The translations under genes and the position numbers were made by a program. Shown here piece after piece: positions 17,372-26,529 of a DNA stretch of 64,000 nucleotides. The notes beneath the pieces were generated by a model. It ran no database searches, was not told the origin of the DNA, and saw only the letters and a program-made list of their open reading frames with translations. This DNA is from G041228335 sp964580905 (lineage in GTDB: Bacteria; Pseudomonadota; Alphaproteobacteria; Puniceispirillales; UBA1172): assembly GCA_964580905.1 (NCBI GenBank), contig CAZOLR010000009.1, positions 1 to 64,000 of the forward strand, in the 5' to 3' direction. Each line of letters begins with the position of its first letter. Position 1 is the first letter of the stretch.

Positions 17372-17709
17372 AGTGGCTGAGGATTGACATCAATACCCCG
17401 GCTGTTCATCATTTCGATCAATTCACCGGTTTCATACATTTCCCTGATGATATCACAGCCGCCGACAAACTCGCCCTTTATATATAGCTGGGGGATGGTC
17501 GGCCAGTTAGTGAAGGTTTTAATCCCTTCACGCACCGCGTCATCTTCAAGAACATTAACTCCCTTGAACTTGACCCCAAGGTGAGACAGAACACCGACAA
17601 CAGCGGCAGAGAAACCGCATTGTGGAAATACAGGTGTCCCCTTCATGAAAAGGACAACATCCTGGCTTGCAATTTCATTTTCGATAAGGCTTTTTGTCTG
17701 TGCGTCCAT
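17362..17709 (-). CDS. grxD: Monothiol glutaredoxin, Grx4 family
   Basis: This 115-aa glutaredoxin has the monothiol site CGFS (Cys31, in KGTPVFPQCGFSAAVV), followed by TNWPTIPQLYIKGEFVGGCD, which binds glutathione. Family members hold a [2Fe-2S] cluster between two subunits and two glutathiones, and hand it on together with BolA. The bolA gene lies 3 bases upstream in the same direction, matching that partnership. Both sit at the end of the purine operon. Little thiol-disulfide activity is expected from a CGFS site. Confidence 0.95.
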   Translation of the reverse strand: MDAQTKSLIENEIASQDVVLFMKGTPVFPQCGFSAAVVGVLSHLGVKFKGVNVLEDDAVREGIKTFTNWPTIPQLYIKGEFVGGCDIIREMYETGELIEMMNSRGIDVNPQPLQA

Positions 17710-17712
17710 TTA

Positions 17713-17952
17713 TCAGTCCTCTTCGGATGGGGTTGTCTGGAGAGCCAGGGCATGAAGTTCACCGCCCATGCGGCCTCCCAGGGCATTATAAACAATCTGA
17801 TGTTGCTGAATACGGGACTTGCCTCTGAATTCAGCTGAGACAACATGGCAGGCATAGTGGTCGCCATCACCGCGAAGATCAGTAATGGTCACGGTGCTGT
17901 CTGGCAGGGCTTCCTTGATCAGACGTTCGATTTCGCTAGCTTCCATGGCCAT
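17713..17952 (-). CDS. bolA: BolA family protein
   Basis: A 79-aa BolA-like protein with the class II KH-type fold. The conserved C-terminal region HQIVYNALGGRMGGELHALAL carries the His that ligates a shared [2Fe-2S] cluster with CGFS glutaredoxins in characterised pairs. ATG 17952 (MAMEASEIERL) has GAGGAG 10 bases upstream; a longer frame from 18006 overlaps purL and lacks family similarity. It lies between purL and grxD, so the Fe-S trafficking pair is likely transcribed with purine synthesis genes. Confidence 0.93.
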   Translation of the reverse strand: MAMEASEIERLIKEALPDSTVTITDLRGDGDHYACHVVSAEFRGKSRIQQHQIVYNALGGRMGGELHALALQTTPSEED

Positions 17953-18002
17953 GGGCCAATTTCTCCTCTTATGTGCGCTTAATTGAGGCTCTTCCTGTGC
18001 AT

Positions 18003-20231
18003 TCAATTTTGCTCATGACCCCCGGCCATGAGATGCGGTAACCAAGCTTCGCTGATGTCAATCAACTCTTTAACTGAGATAATGTCACCAGAGCTGAATT
18101 TCAATGCACCATCACGGCTTGTTTTTCCAATACGGTGAGATGGCACGCCGGCATCTTTCGCCGCCGCAAGCAGTGCGTTTCCGTCGCGGGTTGCCAGAAT
18201 ATAACGCCCCTGATCTTCCCCGAAACACCATCCCTGCAGGTTTCCGCCATCGGGAAGCTCAATCTGTGCGCCGAATTTTCCACCGGTTGCCATGGTCATT
18301 TCAGCAACGGTGACCAAAAGTCCACCATCGCTGATATCGTGGGCAGCATCAACATGGCCATTGATGATCTGATCGCGAACAAAACTGCCATTCCGGCGTT
18401 CTTCCAGGCAGTCGACAGGTGGTGGTGCGGCATCGACGGCCTTGCCAAAGAGATCTGCATAAACAGAACAGCCCAGCCAGCCATCCTCATCGTCAGGTGT
18501 CTGCCCCACAACGATCAGGTCAAGATCTTCTGCGGTTAAGGCAATGCCGACGGCGTGATCGATATCATCTATCCGTCCAACCATGCCAACCACCGGGGCA
18601 GGATTGATAGCCGTGCCTTCGGTCTCATTGTAAAGTGAAACATTTCCGGAAACGACAGGTGTATCAAGTTCCCTTGCCGCATCTCCCATACCGGTGACAG
18701 CGCCTACGATCTGGCCCATGATTTCAGGTTTTTCAGGGTTGCCGAAATTCAGATTGTTGGTGATGGCAAGCGGCTGAGCACCAGTTGCACTGATATTCCG
18801 GTAAGCTTCAGCAACTGCCTGCATCCCGCCGCATCTGGGATCGGCGAGAACGTAGCGTGGTGTGCAATCCGTGGTGACCGCCATGCCCCGCTCAGATCCA
18901 TGCACCCGGACAAGTGCTGCATCCCCACCGGATGACGCCACGGTATCGGCCATGACATCACAGTCGTATTGCTCCCAGATCCATCGGCGTGACGCCAGAT
19001 GATGTGAGCCGATCATTTTCCTGAGGGCATCGCAAATATCCACCACGGCAACGTCTTTGCTGTCAAGTTTGGCACGGGCCGGTGTGCTCACGTGTGGGCG
19101 ATCGTATTCCGGGGCGTCATCGACCAGGGGCGACAGTGGGATATCAGCGGCGATATCACCATCTTTGCGCAGGACCAGCCGGCCTGTTTCCGTGACGGTG
19201 CCGATAGTGGCAAAATCCAGGTCCCATTTTTCCAGAATTGCCCGGGCTTCTTCGGTTGCATCAGGTTTGAGAACGGCCAGCATGCGCTCCTGGGATTCCG
19301 ATAACATAATCTCATAAGATGTCATTCCATCTTCACGGACGGGAACGAGATCAAGGTCGATATCCATGCCGAGGCCACCTTTTGCCGCCATTTCAACTGA
19401 TGATGAGGTTAATCCTGCGGCCCCCATGTCCTGAATGGCAATCACCGAATCCGATGCCATAAGCTCCAGACTGGCTTCCATCAGAAGCTTTCCGGCGAAA
19501 GGGTCACCTACCTGAACCGTAGGGCGTTTGGATGCGGCATCATCGGTGAATTCAGCTGACGCCATCGTGGCGCCGTGAATGCCGTCTCTTCCTGTTTTGG
19601 CGCCTATATATATGACAGGATTGCCTGCCCCAGAGGCGGCGGAATAGAAAATCCGGTCCGCTTTCGCGAGCCCCACGGCCATGGCGTTCACAAGTATATT
19701 CCCGTTATAGGATTTATCAAAATTGACTTCACCACCAACAGTCGGGATGCCTATACAGTTCCCATACCCGCCGATGCCGGCGACAACACCACCTGTCAGA
19801 TATCTTGTCAGCGGGTGATCCGGAGCACCAAAACGAAGGGCGTTCAGCAAGGCTACAGGCCTTGCCCCCATGGTGAAAACATCCCTGAGTATACCGCCCA
19901 CACCTGTAGCAGCTCCCTGATAGGGTTCAATATAGGAAGGGTGATTGTGGCTTTCTATCTTGAAGACAGCGGCCCATCCGTCTCCGATATCAACCACACC
20001 AGCGTTCTCACCCGGTCCCTGAATGACACAATCACCGGATATTGGTAGTGTTTTCAGCCATTTTTTTGAAGATTTGTACGAACAGTGTTCGGACCACATG
20101 GCTGAAAAAATACCAAGTTCGGTCAGGTTCGGGATGCGCCCTATTGCGGTGCATATCCGGTCGAATTCATCGGCAGAGAGCCCCATCTCCGCAGCATTTT
20201 CATATGTCATTTCGGGCTGAGGTGATGTCAT
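18003..20231 (-). CDS. purL: Phosphoribosylformylglycinamidine synthase subunit II (small PurL)
   Basis: The synthetase subunit, 742 aa, converts FGAR to FGAM with ATP and ammonia in purine synthesis. Motifs include MWSEHCSYKSSKKWLKTLP near the N-terminus (substrate His), GGVAxGIGGYGNCIG-type segments, and QDMGAAGLTSSSVEMA. This is the Bacillus-type small PurL that needs separate PurQ and PurS, both present just upstream. The ATG at 20231 overlaps the purQ stop as ATGA with GAGG upstream, so it is preferred over 20240. Confidence 0.97.
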   Translation of the reverse strand: MTSPQPEMTYENAAEMGLSADEFDRICTAIGRIPNLTELGIFSAMWSEHCSYKSSKKWLKTLPISGDCVIQGPGENAGVVDIGDGWAAVFKIESHNHPSYIEPYQGAATGVGGILRDVFTMGARPVALLNALRFGAPDHPLTRYLTGGVVAGIGGYGNCIGIPTVGGEVNFDKSYNGNILVNAMAVGLAKADRIFYSAASGAGNPVIYIGAKTGRDGIHGATMASAEFTDDAASKRPTVQVGDPFAGKLLMEASLELMASDSVIAIQDMGAAGLTSSSVEMAAKGGLGMDIDLDLVPVREDGMTSYEIMLSESQERMLAVLKPDATEEARAILEKWDLDFATIGTVTETGRLVLRKDGDIAADIPLSPLVDDAPEYDRPHVSTPARAKLDSKDVAVVDICDALRKMIGSHHLASRRWIWEQYDCDVMADTVASSGGDAALVRVHGSERGMAVTTDCTPRYVLADPRCGGMQAVAEAYRNISATGAQPLAITNNLNFGNPEKPEIMGQIVGAVTGMGDAARELDTPVVSGNVSLYNETEGTAINPAPVVGMVGRIDDIDHAVGIALTAEDLDLIVVGQTPDDEDGWLGCSVYADLFGKAVDAAPPPVDCLEERRNGSFVRDQIINGHVDAAHDISDGGLLVTVAEMTMATGGKFGAQIELPDGGNLQGWCFGEDQGRYILATRDGNALLAAAKDAGVPSHRIGKTSRDGALKFSSGDIISVKELIDISEAWLPHLMAGGHEQN

Positions 20232-20914
20232 GACCGGCAAGCCTCAAAAATTGCGGTGAGCATGGTGCGGCCATCACTGCCCCCGACGGCAGAGCTCATC
20301 CGGCGTTCCGGGTGAGGCATCAGCCCCAGTACCTTACCGTTTTCAGAAGTGATGCCTGCAATATCCAGGGCCGAGCCATTGGGGTTGTATTCAGCATGAC
20401 TGCCGCCAGTTGTATAAGTGAAAGCTATCTGCCCGTTACCCTGAAGACGGCGCAGCGTTTCATCATCAGCAAAATACTGCCCTTCATTATGGGCGACGGG
20501 AATGGTAAGCTCATCCCCGTCTTTGAGTTTGCTCATGACCGGTTTTTCCGTATTGTGAACACGCAGAACCGTATTGCGGCAGACAAATTTAAGCCCCTTG
20601 TTGCGAATAAGCGCACCCGGCAGAAGTCCTGTTTCAATAAGTATCTGAAAGCCGTTGCATATTCCCATCACCATGCCACCACGAAGCGCGTGTTCATACA
20701 CACTGTCCATGGCAGGGGAACGCGCGGCAATAGCACCGCATCTGAGATAATCACCAAAAGAAAATCCACCAGGTACCAGAACCAGATCAGGTTTTCCGAT
20801 ATCACTGTCTTTATGCCAGACGACGCGTGGCTTTTGGCCGGTTATGGTTTCCGCGGCGGTGATGATATCACGGTCGCAGTTGGATCCCGGAAACGTGATG
20901 ACGGCGATATCCAT
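20228..20914 (-). CDS. purQ: Phosphoribosylformylglycinamidine synthase, glutaminase subunit
   Basis: This 228-aa class I glutamine amidotransferase supplies ammonia to PurL. It shows ITFPGSNCDRD at the N-terminus, GGFSFGDYLRCGAIA, the nucleophile Cys in GMVMGICNGFQILIE, and the His-Glu of LMPHPERR. It sits between purS (2-base gap) and purL (ATGA overlap), so the three FGAM synthase subunits are made from one translationally linked segment. Length is normal for a stand-alone PurQ. Confidence 0.97.
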   Translation of the reverse strand: MDIAVITFPGSNCDRDIITAAETITGQKPRVVWHKDSDIGKPDLVLVPGGFSFGDYLRCGAIAARSPAMDSVYEHALRGGMVMGICNGFQILIETGLLPGALIRNKGLKFVCRNTVLRVHNTEKPVMSKLKDGDELTIPVAHNEGQYFADDETLRRLQGNGQIAFTYTTGGSHAEYNPNGSALDIAGITSENGKVLGLMPHPERRMSSAVGGSDGRTMLTAIFEACRS

Positions 20915-20916
20915 GG

Positions 20917-21180
20917 TTAACTGATATCCTCGCCAGTCTCAACTTGGCAGGTGATTTCATAATCCTCAATTACGGTATTAACTAGTAATGTCTCGCACAT
21001 TTTGGCTGTTTTCTGGCGGGCGCGTGTTTCATCTTCTTCATCAATATCAAGCACAAACTGCCTGCCGGTGCTTACGCCGCGTACATCCTGATACCCGAGG
21101 TTTGCAAGTGAGCTTTCAATGGCTCGCCCTTGCGGGTCAAGAACCCCCGGTTTAAGCGTGATGGTAACTGTAACCAGCAT
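20917..21180 (-). CDS. purS: Phosphoribosylformylglycinamidine synthase subunit PurS
   Basis: The 87-aa PurS bridges PurL and PurQ in the three-part FGAM synthase. The motif TLKPGVLDPQGRAIESSLANLG is the family signature, with VSTGRQFVLDID and the closing NTVIEDYEI. It lies 3 bases after purC and 2 bases before purQ, the normal alphaproteobacterial order. Confidence 0.95.
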   Translation of the reverse strand: MLVTVTITLKPGVLDPQGRAIESSLANLGYQDVRGVSTGRQFVLDIDEEDETRARQKTAKMCETLLVNTVIEDYEITCQVETGEDIS

Positions 21181-21183
21181 CTG

Positions 21184-21939
21184 TTAGTCCTCATTCTCTT
21201 CTAGTATAGAAAGATCCAGTCCAAATCGTCCCGCGATATCTTCATAAGCGTCTATCAGACCTCCGAGATCCTGGCGGAAACGATCCTTGTCTTTCTTCTC
21301 ACCCGTTTTCATGTCCCACAGACGGCAGTTGTCCGGGCTGATTTCATCGGCCAGCAGGATGGTTCCATCTTCGTTAAGCCGGCCGAATTCAAGCTTGAAA
21401 TCAATAAGGCGAATGCCGATCTCCCGGAAGAGATTTCCGAGAATACTATTAACCTTGTTTGTCAGTTTTATAATTGTATCAAGTTCCCCTGCCGAGGCGA
21501 TGTCAAATGCCAGAATATGTTCACGACCAATGATGGGGTCATTAAGGGCATCTTCTTTGAGATAGAATTCAAGCAGCGGTTCGGCAAGAATATCACCTTC
21601 CTTAACCGGGATGATTTTACCTCCCAGCCTTTTGACAAGAGATCCGGCGGCCACATTCCTTATAACCACCTCAACAGGAATGATGGACACCTTACGGACA
21701 AGTTGTTCACGCCTGTTGATACGCTTTATAAAGTGCGTGGGCAAACCATGGGCAGCCATCTCGCCCATGATGAATTCTGAAATTATGTTGTTGAGCACAC
21801 CCTTGCCGGCAATAACATCATGCTTCACGGCATTGAATGCGGTGGCGTCATCCTTGAAATACTGGATCAGTGTATCCGGTTCAGGCCCGACAAAGAGTGT
21901 CTTGGCCTTCCCGTCATAGAGTTGTTTGCGCTGCGCCAT
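21184..21939 (-). CDS. purC: Phosphoribosylaminoimidazole-succinocarboxamide synthase
   Basis: This 251-aa SAICAR synthetase joins CAIR and aspartate with ATP. Visible motifs are LYDGKAKTLF at the N-terminus (nucleotide loop), VRNVAAGSLVKRLG, and the substrate and metal segment LIDFKLEFGR with ILLADEISPDNCRLWD. It lies 94 bases downstream of purB and 3 bases upstream of purS. The C-terminal LSILEENED is acidic. Length and motifs are standard. Confidence 0.97.
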   Translation of the reverse strand: MAQRKQLYDGKAKTLFVGPEPDTLIQYFKDDATAFNAVKHDVIAGKGVLNNIISEFIMGEMAAHGLPTHFIKRINRREQLVRKVSIIPVEVVIRNVAAGSLVKRLGGKIIPVKEGDILAEPLLEFYLKEDALNDPIIGREHILAFDIASAGELDTIIKLTNKVNSILGNLFREIGIRLIDFKLEFGRLNEDGTILLADEISPDNCRLWDMKTGEKKDKDRFRQDLGGLIDAYEDIAGRFGLDLSILEENED

Positions 21940-22033
21940 GGAACCTGGTCAGACAAAGACGTGGTGAATTGAAAGAATCTTAATGCAATTTATAAAGGTC
22001 TTTTTTCTGCCTGTAAACGTCGATAAACAGCGA

Positions 22034-23182
22034 TTACCGGGCAAAAACACGCTCAAAGATCGTATCGATGCGGGCAAAGTGCTGGTCAAGATCAAACAGC
22101 GCGTCAAGTTCTTCGTCACTCAGCGCCTCTTGAATGTCCGGGTCTGCCTTCAGCCGTTCAAGATATGAGCCTCCGTTNNNNNNNNNNNNNNNNNNNNNNN
22201 NNNNNNNNNNNNNNNNNNNNNNNNNNNNNNNNNNNNNNNNNNNNNNNNNNNNNNNNNNNNNNNNNNNNNNNNNNNNNCGCTCGTGCCAGAGAGCCACATT
22301 TTCTAGTGCAGGAGTAACGGCCGCCCGCACTATCCTTGCAAGCCCGGTCAGGTTTTCGGTCAACACCGGATTGCGTTTGTGCGGCATGGCCGATGAGCCT
22401 TTTTGTCCCGGTGAGAAATATTCTTCGGCTTCGCGGACTTCGGTGCGTTGCATGTGTCGTATCTCCACCGCCAGCCGTTCAACCGATGAAGCAACCACGC
22501 CAAGGGTGGAAAAATACATGGCATGCCTGTCACGGGGAATGACCTGCGTGGAATGTGTTTCCGGCACCAGTCCCATACGGTCCGCCACGTGGCTTTCCAC
22601 CAGAGGATCGATATGCGCATATGTTCCAACCGCCCCGGATATCTTGCACGTGGCAATTTCCTCTCTTGCGGCTATCAGTCGCTTTTTAGCGCGGGCAAAT
22701 TCTGCATAAAACCCTGCAAGTTTAAGCCCGAAACTGACCGGCTCGGCATGGATGCCGTGGCTTCGTCCAATGGTCGGTGTATATTTATGTTCTTCCGCGC
22801 GCGTCCGGAGCGCATCAAGCAGTTGATCAATTCCGTCTATCAGAAGATTGGTTGCGCGGGTAAGCTGCACGGCCAGAGTGGTGTCCAGCACATCAGATGA
22901 GGTCATGCCCTGATGGATGAAACGAGCTTCCGGGCCGACAAATCCGGCCACGCTTGTCAGAAAAGCGATAACGTCATGCTTTGTTTCACGTTCAATCCTG
23001 TCAATCTCTTCAATATTGAAATCTGCTTTCTCACGAATGATGGCCGCCGCCTCTTCGGGGATAACACCAAGCTTTGCCTGAGCGTCGCAGGCATGAACTT
23101 CAATTTCAAGCCAGATACGGAAGCGGCTTTCATCGGACCAGATTTGCTGCATTTGCTGACGGGAATAGCGTGGGATCATCAT
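22034..23182 (-). CDS. purB: Adenylosuccinate lyase (interrupted by an assembly gap)
   Basis: The enzyme cleaves adenylosuccinate to AMP and SAICAR to AICAR. The superfamily signature GSSAMPHKRNPVL is present, as are MTSSDVLDT and the catalytic-His segment TIGRSHGIHAEPVSFG. After ALWHE the sequence enters 100 N, resuming at NGGSYLERLKADPDIQEAL through the normal family end. With N counted, the frame gives 382 residues where about 435 is usual. Both flanks are in family frame, so the gene is probably intact and the gap hides roughly 85 codons instead of 33. It heads the purine run. Confidence 0.93.
   Translation of the reverse strand: MMIPRYSRQQMQQIWSDESRFRIWLEIEVHACDAQAKLGVIPEEAAAIIREKADFNIEEIDRIERETKHDVIAFLTSVAGFVGPEARFIHQGMTSSDVLDTTLAVQLTRATNLLIDGIDQLLDALRTRAEEHKYTPTIGRSHGIHAEPVSFGLKLAGFYAEFARAKKRLIAAREEIATCKISGAVGTYAHIDPLVESHVADRMGLVPETHSTQVIPRDRHAMYFSTLGVVASSVERLAVEIRHMQRTEVREAEEYFSPGQKGSSAMPHKRNPVLTENLTGLARIVRAAVTPALENVALWHEXXXXXXXXXXXXXXXXXXXXXXXXXXXXXXXXXXNGGSYLERLKADPDIQEALSDEELDALFDLDQHFARIDTIFERVFAR
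22178..22277. other. Assembly gap of exactly 100 N inside purB
   Basis: The run length of exactly 100 suggests a placeholder for unknown size. Comparison with the usual length of adenylosuccinate lyase suggests that about 250 bases are actually missing. Coordinates to the right are therefore probably about 150 bases short relative to the real chromosome. Confidence 0.95.
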
Positions 23183-23262
23183 TCATTCCATCTGATATTG
23201 ATCAAAGAATTGTTGCATAGCATTTCGTGCCGTATTTTTCTACTTAATGTCTTAAATAAAAA

Positions 23263-23979
23263 TCAGATCAGACCCATTGTTTTGAAACTCGAACAGCTGT
23301 TCGGGCTGATGATCAGGTGATCATGAAGGATTATATCAACGTTTCTCAGCGCATCCCGTATTGTTCGTGTCATTTCTATATCTTGTTTTGACGGGGTGGT
23401 GTCTCCGGAAGGGTGGTTATGAACCAGAATGATTGCCACCGCTTTTTTCAATACAGCCTCACGCACCACTTCTCGTGTGTAGATATTGACTTTGTTGACC
23501 GTCCCTTCGGCAAGAATGTCGGATGCGATGAGTCTGTTGCGGGAATCAAGATAAAGAACAGCTATTTTCTCACCACGTTCAAAACCTATTTCATTCCGGC
23601 AGTAGTGGACCACCGTCTGCCAGGAAGACAGCACATTATTGCTGAGCAATTCTTCGCGCAGCATTTCTCCGGTCAGCCGTTGCAGCAATTTGAAAAATAC
23701 CACCACGTTCTCTCCGATACCTGGGATTTCCAGGAGATCTTCCGGCTCGGAATAAATCAGACGCTGAACGGTCTTGTGTTTTGCGAGCAAGGTTTTTGCC
23801 AATACTTTCGTATCTTTTCGGGGGATACAGAAATGCAATAGCATTTCAATGACTTCATAGTCATAGAGGCTTGCTGTGCCAGATGTCATAACCTTGTGAC
23901 GCAAGCGTTCACGATGGCCAGTATGAAGATGTGATGCTGAATTTTTCTGCCCGCGTGTTTCCGTCATTTCTCCCACCAT
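23263..23979 (-). CDS. radC: RadC family JAB-domain protein
   Basis: The protein has 238 aa from ATG 23979; a TTG one codon earlier is possible and the ribosome site is unclear. It has the N-terminal helix-hairpin-helix-like stretch (PEDLLEIPGIGENVVVFFKLL) and the C-terminal JAMM/MPN metalloprotease-like motif ILVHNHPSGDTTPSKQD, giving His-x-His, Ser and Asp metal ligands. The family was named for radiation sensitivity in E. coli, but that role was withdrawn and its function is unclear. It lies between map and purB on the same strand. Confidence 0.93.
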   Translation of the reverse strand: MVGEMTETRGQKNSASHLHTGHRERLRHKVMTSGTASLYDYEVIEMLLHFCIPRKDTKVLAKTLLAKHKTVQRLIYSEPEDLLEIPGIGENVVVFFKLLQRLTGEMLREELLSNNVLSSWQTVVHYCRNEIGFERGEKIAVLYLDSRNRLIASDILAEGTVNKVNIYTREVVREAVLKKAVAIILVHNHPSGDTTPSKQDIEMTRTIRDALRNVDIILHDHLIISPNSCSSFKTMGLI

Positions 23980-24102
23980 CAAGTAAACGAAGGGGCCAAA
24001 ATAACGACCGGGCCAAAAAACCTGCTACAATTTTAGGTTAAAGAAAAGTTCCTTGCAACGCGCTTTTCTTTTCGGGGTTGGCCGATGGTTGATGTGTCCG
24101 GG

Positions 24103-24900
24103 TTATTCACCGGAATAGGGCGGTTTTGTCAGCCCGGCAGGGGAAAGGGTGAATATTTCCACACCATCAGCTGTGACGCCGACCGAATGCTCAAACTGAG
24201 CTGAAAGTCCGCGATCACGTGTCACGGCAGTCCAGCCGTCTGCCAGAAGTTTCACCTGCCAGGTGCCGGTATTGATCATCGGCTCAATCGTGAAAATCAT
24301 TCCTTCTTCAAGGACCATGCCCTCACCGGGTTCGCCGTAATGCAGGACAGTGGGGGCCGCGTGAAAACTGCGGCCAAGACCATGACCGGTGAAATCTCTC
24401 ACCACGGAAAAACGCGCAGCTTCGGCAAATTCCTGTATCGCATGGCCGATATCACCCAGCGTATTGCCTGGCCTGACGGCACGGATGCCACGCATCATGG
24501 CCTCATAGGTCACGTCGGTCAGTCTTCTGGCCTTTACCGAAGGAGGGCCAACCCAATACATCCGGCTGGTGTCTCCATACCAACCGTCCAGAATAACCGT
24601 CACATCGATATTGAGTATATCTCCATCATGAAGAACTTTTTCAGATGGGATGCCGTGGCAGACAACGTGGTTGACAGAAATGCAGGTGGCTTTGGGAAAG
24701 CCTTTGTAGTTCAGAGGGGCAGGAACAGCACCATGATCTTCGATAAAGCGATGGCAGATATCATTAAGCTCAAGCGTAGTTACGCCAGCTTTTACAAAAG
24801 GGGTGATGTAATCCAGGGTTTCTGCGGCCAGTCGGCCGGCTCTTCGCATGCCTTCAAAACCGCTCTCATCATGGCGTATTACAGGTTCAACTCGCATCAT
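24103..24900 (-). CDS. map: Methionine aminopeptidase, type I
   Basis: This 265-aa metalloenzyme removes the initiator methionine from nascent proteins. Metal ligands are visible in NIDVTVILDGWYGDTSR (two Asp), GHGLGRSFHAAP (His), IFTIEPMIN (Glu) and SAQFEHSV (Glu). HGIPSEKVLHDGD holds the substrate-side His. The ATG overlaps the sfsA stop by 4 bases, so the genes are coupled. Length matches type I enzymes without extra N-terminal domains. Confidence 0.97.
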   Translation of the reverse strand: MMRVEPVIRHDESGFEGMRRAGRLAAETLDYITPFVKAGVTTLELNDICHRFIEDHGAVPAPLNYKGFPKATCISVNHVVCHGIPSEKVLHDGDILNIDVTVILDGWYGDTSRMYWVGPPSVKARRLTDVTYEAMMRGIRAVRPGNTLGDIGHAIQEFAEAARFSVVRDFTGHGLGRSFHAAPTVLHYGEPGEGMVLEEGMIFTIEPMINTGTWQVKLLADGWTAVTRDRGLSAQFEHSVGVTADGVEIFTLSPAGLTKPPYSGE

Positions 24901-25634
24901 ACGTCTCGTTTGGTCTGCAACAAGGTGGTATCAATCGGCACTGCCTCGCTGATCTTGATCTCCCGGGTGCTGATGTTGCAACGCCAAGCTTCCATATGCA
25001 CACCAGCATCGCGTGCATTCATAAATGCCTCTGCATAGACCGGATCAATATCGTCTGCAAGCGTAAACCGGTCGCCATCCCCACGCTGGATAACGTATAA
25101 CATGGCTGCCTTTTCGCCGTTGCGGGCGATATCAGCAAGAACGCGAAGGTGTTTTGCTCCCCGGGATGTCACGGAATCAGGAAATTCCATCGCGCCGGGA
25201 TTAGGGCCATCGGGTCGTGCCAGATGGACATTCTTGACTTCAAGATAGAGGCTTTCGCCGGTTTCGGGATTCCGAAGGCGAAAGTCAAAGCGTGTACCCT
25301 TGCTGTAGGTGAACTCTGGGATGATCTCTGAAAATGGTCTGAAAACCGGCACCAGACCTTCTTGAAGGGCTTCCATGGTAAGTTTGTTGGGGATATTGGT
25401 GTTGATTCCGACAAGTACGCCATCTGCCTTTACGAGTTCAAGCGTTTTCCTGAGCTTGCGGGCGGGATTATCAGAGGTGGAACACCAAACATCCATGCCA
25501 GCCTCTTTGAGGCCGGTCATCGCGCCCGGATTAGGGCAGTGGACCGTCTCCACCACACCGTTGAAATCCACATCTGCCAGAAATCTTTTGTAGCGTTTGA
25601 CGAGAATACCTTTGGTCAATTCCGGCAGTTGCAT
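24897..25634 (-). CDS. sfsA: SfsA family protein (DNA/RNA nuclease-like)
   Basis: The 245-aa SfsA protein has an OB-fold N-terminal part (GILVKRYKRFLADVDF, then HCPNPGAMTGL) and a nuclease-like core with YLEVKNVHLAR, where the Glu-x-Lys resembles PD-(D/E)XK enzymes. It also shows FPDSVTSRGAKHLRVL. It was named for sugar-fermentation stimulation in E. coli; a nucleic-acid role is suggested by the fold. It is followed directly by map, an arrangement common in alphaproteobacteria. Confidence 0.95.
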   Translation of the reverse strand: MQLPELTKGILVKRYKRFLADVDFNGVVETVHCPNPGAMTGLKEAGMDVWCSTSDNPARKLRKTLELVKADGVLVGINTNIPNKLTMEALQEGLVPVFRPFSEIIPEFTYSKGTRFDFRLRNPETGESLYLEVKNVHLARPDGPNPGAMEFPDSVTSRGAKHLRVLADIARNGEKAAMLYVIQRGDGDRFTLADDIDPVYAEAFMNARDAGVHMEAWRCNISTREIKISEAVPIDTTLLQTKRDV

Positions 25635-25719
25635 GAGGCACCTCAGCTAAAAGGGTGGTTATTCCAATAAATCATATGTATAGACATAAAACATCACCGT
25701 ATATTCAAAAGGTCATTTT

Positions 25720-26490
25720 ATGCAACCAACTGCGGCAATCATCATTATAGGCGATGAAATTCTGAGCGGGCGAACCGCAGATAAAAATATAAACTGGCTG
25801 GCCTCTGTTTTATACGAACGGGGCATCAGGCTTACGGAAGCCAGGGTAATCGGTGATAACGAAAAACGGATCATTGAAACCGTACAGACGCTATCTTCAG
25901 CGAATGATATGGTCTTTACCTCAGGCGGTATCGGGCCGACCCATGATGATATTACCACGTCATGTATTGCCAGGGCGTTTGGTGTAAACGTGATCCGTCA
26001 TCCTGAGGCCGATCAACGCCTGATCGACCATTATGCCGGAACCGGCCTCGAATACAACAAAGCACGGCAGAAGATGGCTGATATTCCTGAAGGTGCTGAA
26101 CTGATCGACAATCCCGTTTCCGCGGCACCCGGTTTTATTCTCAAAAATGTTTATGTTCTGCCGGGTGTCCCCTCCATCCTTCAGGCCATGGTAGAGAATA
26201 TGGGAGACCGGCTTCCCGGTGGCACAAAGGCTCATCGCCTGACGGTTCAGACCGACATTGGTGAAGGATCGCTGGCAGAGGGACTGGCTCGTGTCGAAGC
26301 TGAATTCAAAGGTGTTTCGGTAGGGAGTTACCCCTGGTTCAAGCCGGGAACATACGGCACCGCGCTGGTTGTCACAGGGCTTGAGAAAAACCTTGTTGAA
26401 TCCGCAGCGATGGCACTTGTCGCTCTGGTGGAGAGTTTTGGCGGTAAAGGCTTTATCGATGAGAAGGTAATCGGCGGCAATACCCCATGA
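25720..26490 (+). CDS. CinA/MoaB-type molybdopterin-binding domain protein
   Basis: The 256-aa protein consists of the domain found at the N-terminus of CinA (COG1058): IIIIGDEILSGRTADKNINWLA, FTSGGIGPTHDDITT and YVLPGVPSILQAM. The C-terminal nicotinamide-nucleotide amidase domain of full CinA is absent, as in many stand-alone alphaproteobacterial members. Some relatives have ADP-ribose pyrophosphatase activity; the role here is unknown. It diverges from sfsA and converges with the rhomboid gene. Confidence 0.9.
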   Translation: MQPTAAIIIIGDEILSGRTADKNINWLASVLYERGIRLTEARVIGDNEKRIIETVQTLSSANDMVFTSGGIGPTHDDITTSCIARAFGVNVIRHPEADQRLIDHYAGTGLEYNKARQKMADIPEGAELIDNPVSAAPGFILKNVYVLPGVPSILQAMVENMGDRLPGGTKAHRLTVQTDIGEGSLAEGLARVEAEFKGVSVGSYPWFKPGTYGTALVVTGLEKNLVESAAMALVALVESFGGKGFIDEKVIGGNTP

Positions 26491-26529
26491 TCCTTTTATT
26501 AAATCAAGGATGGCATCCGAAATCGTGTA

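Noticed and set aside
24040..24071. AAAGAAAAG/CTTTTCTTT inverted repeat downstream of map
   Set aside because: AT-rich stem with a 14-base loop; too weak to call a terminator with confidence.
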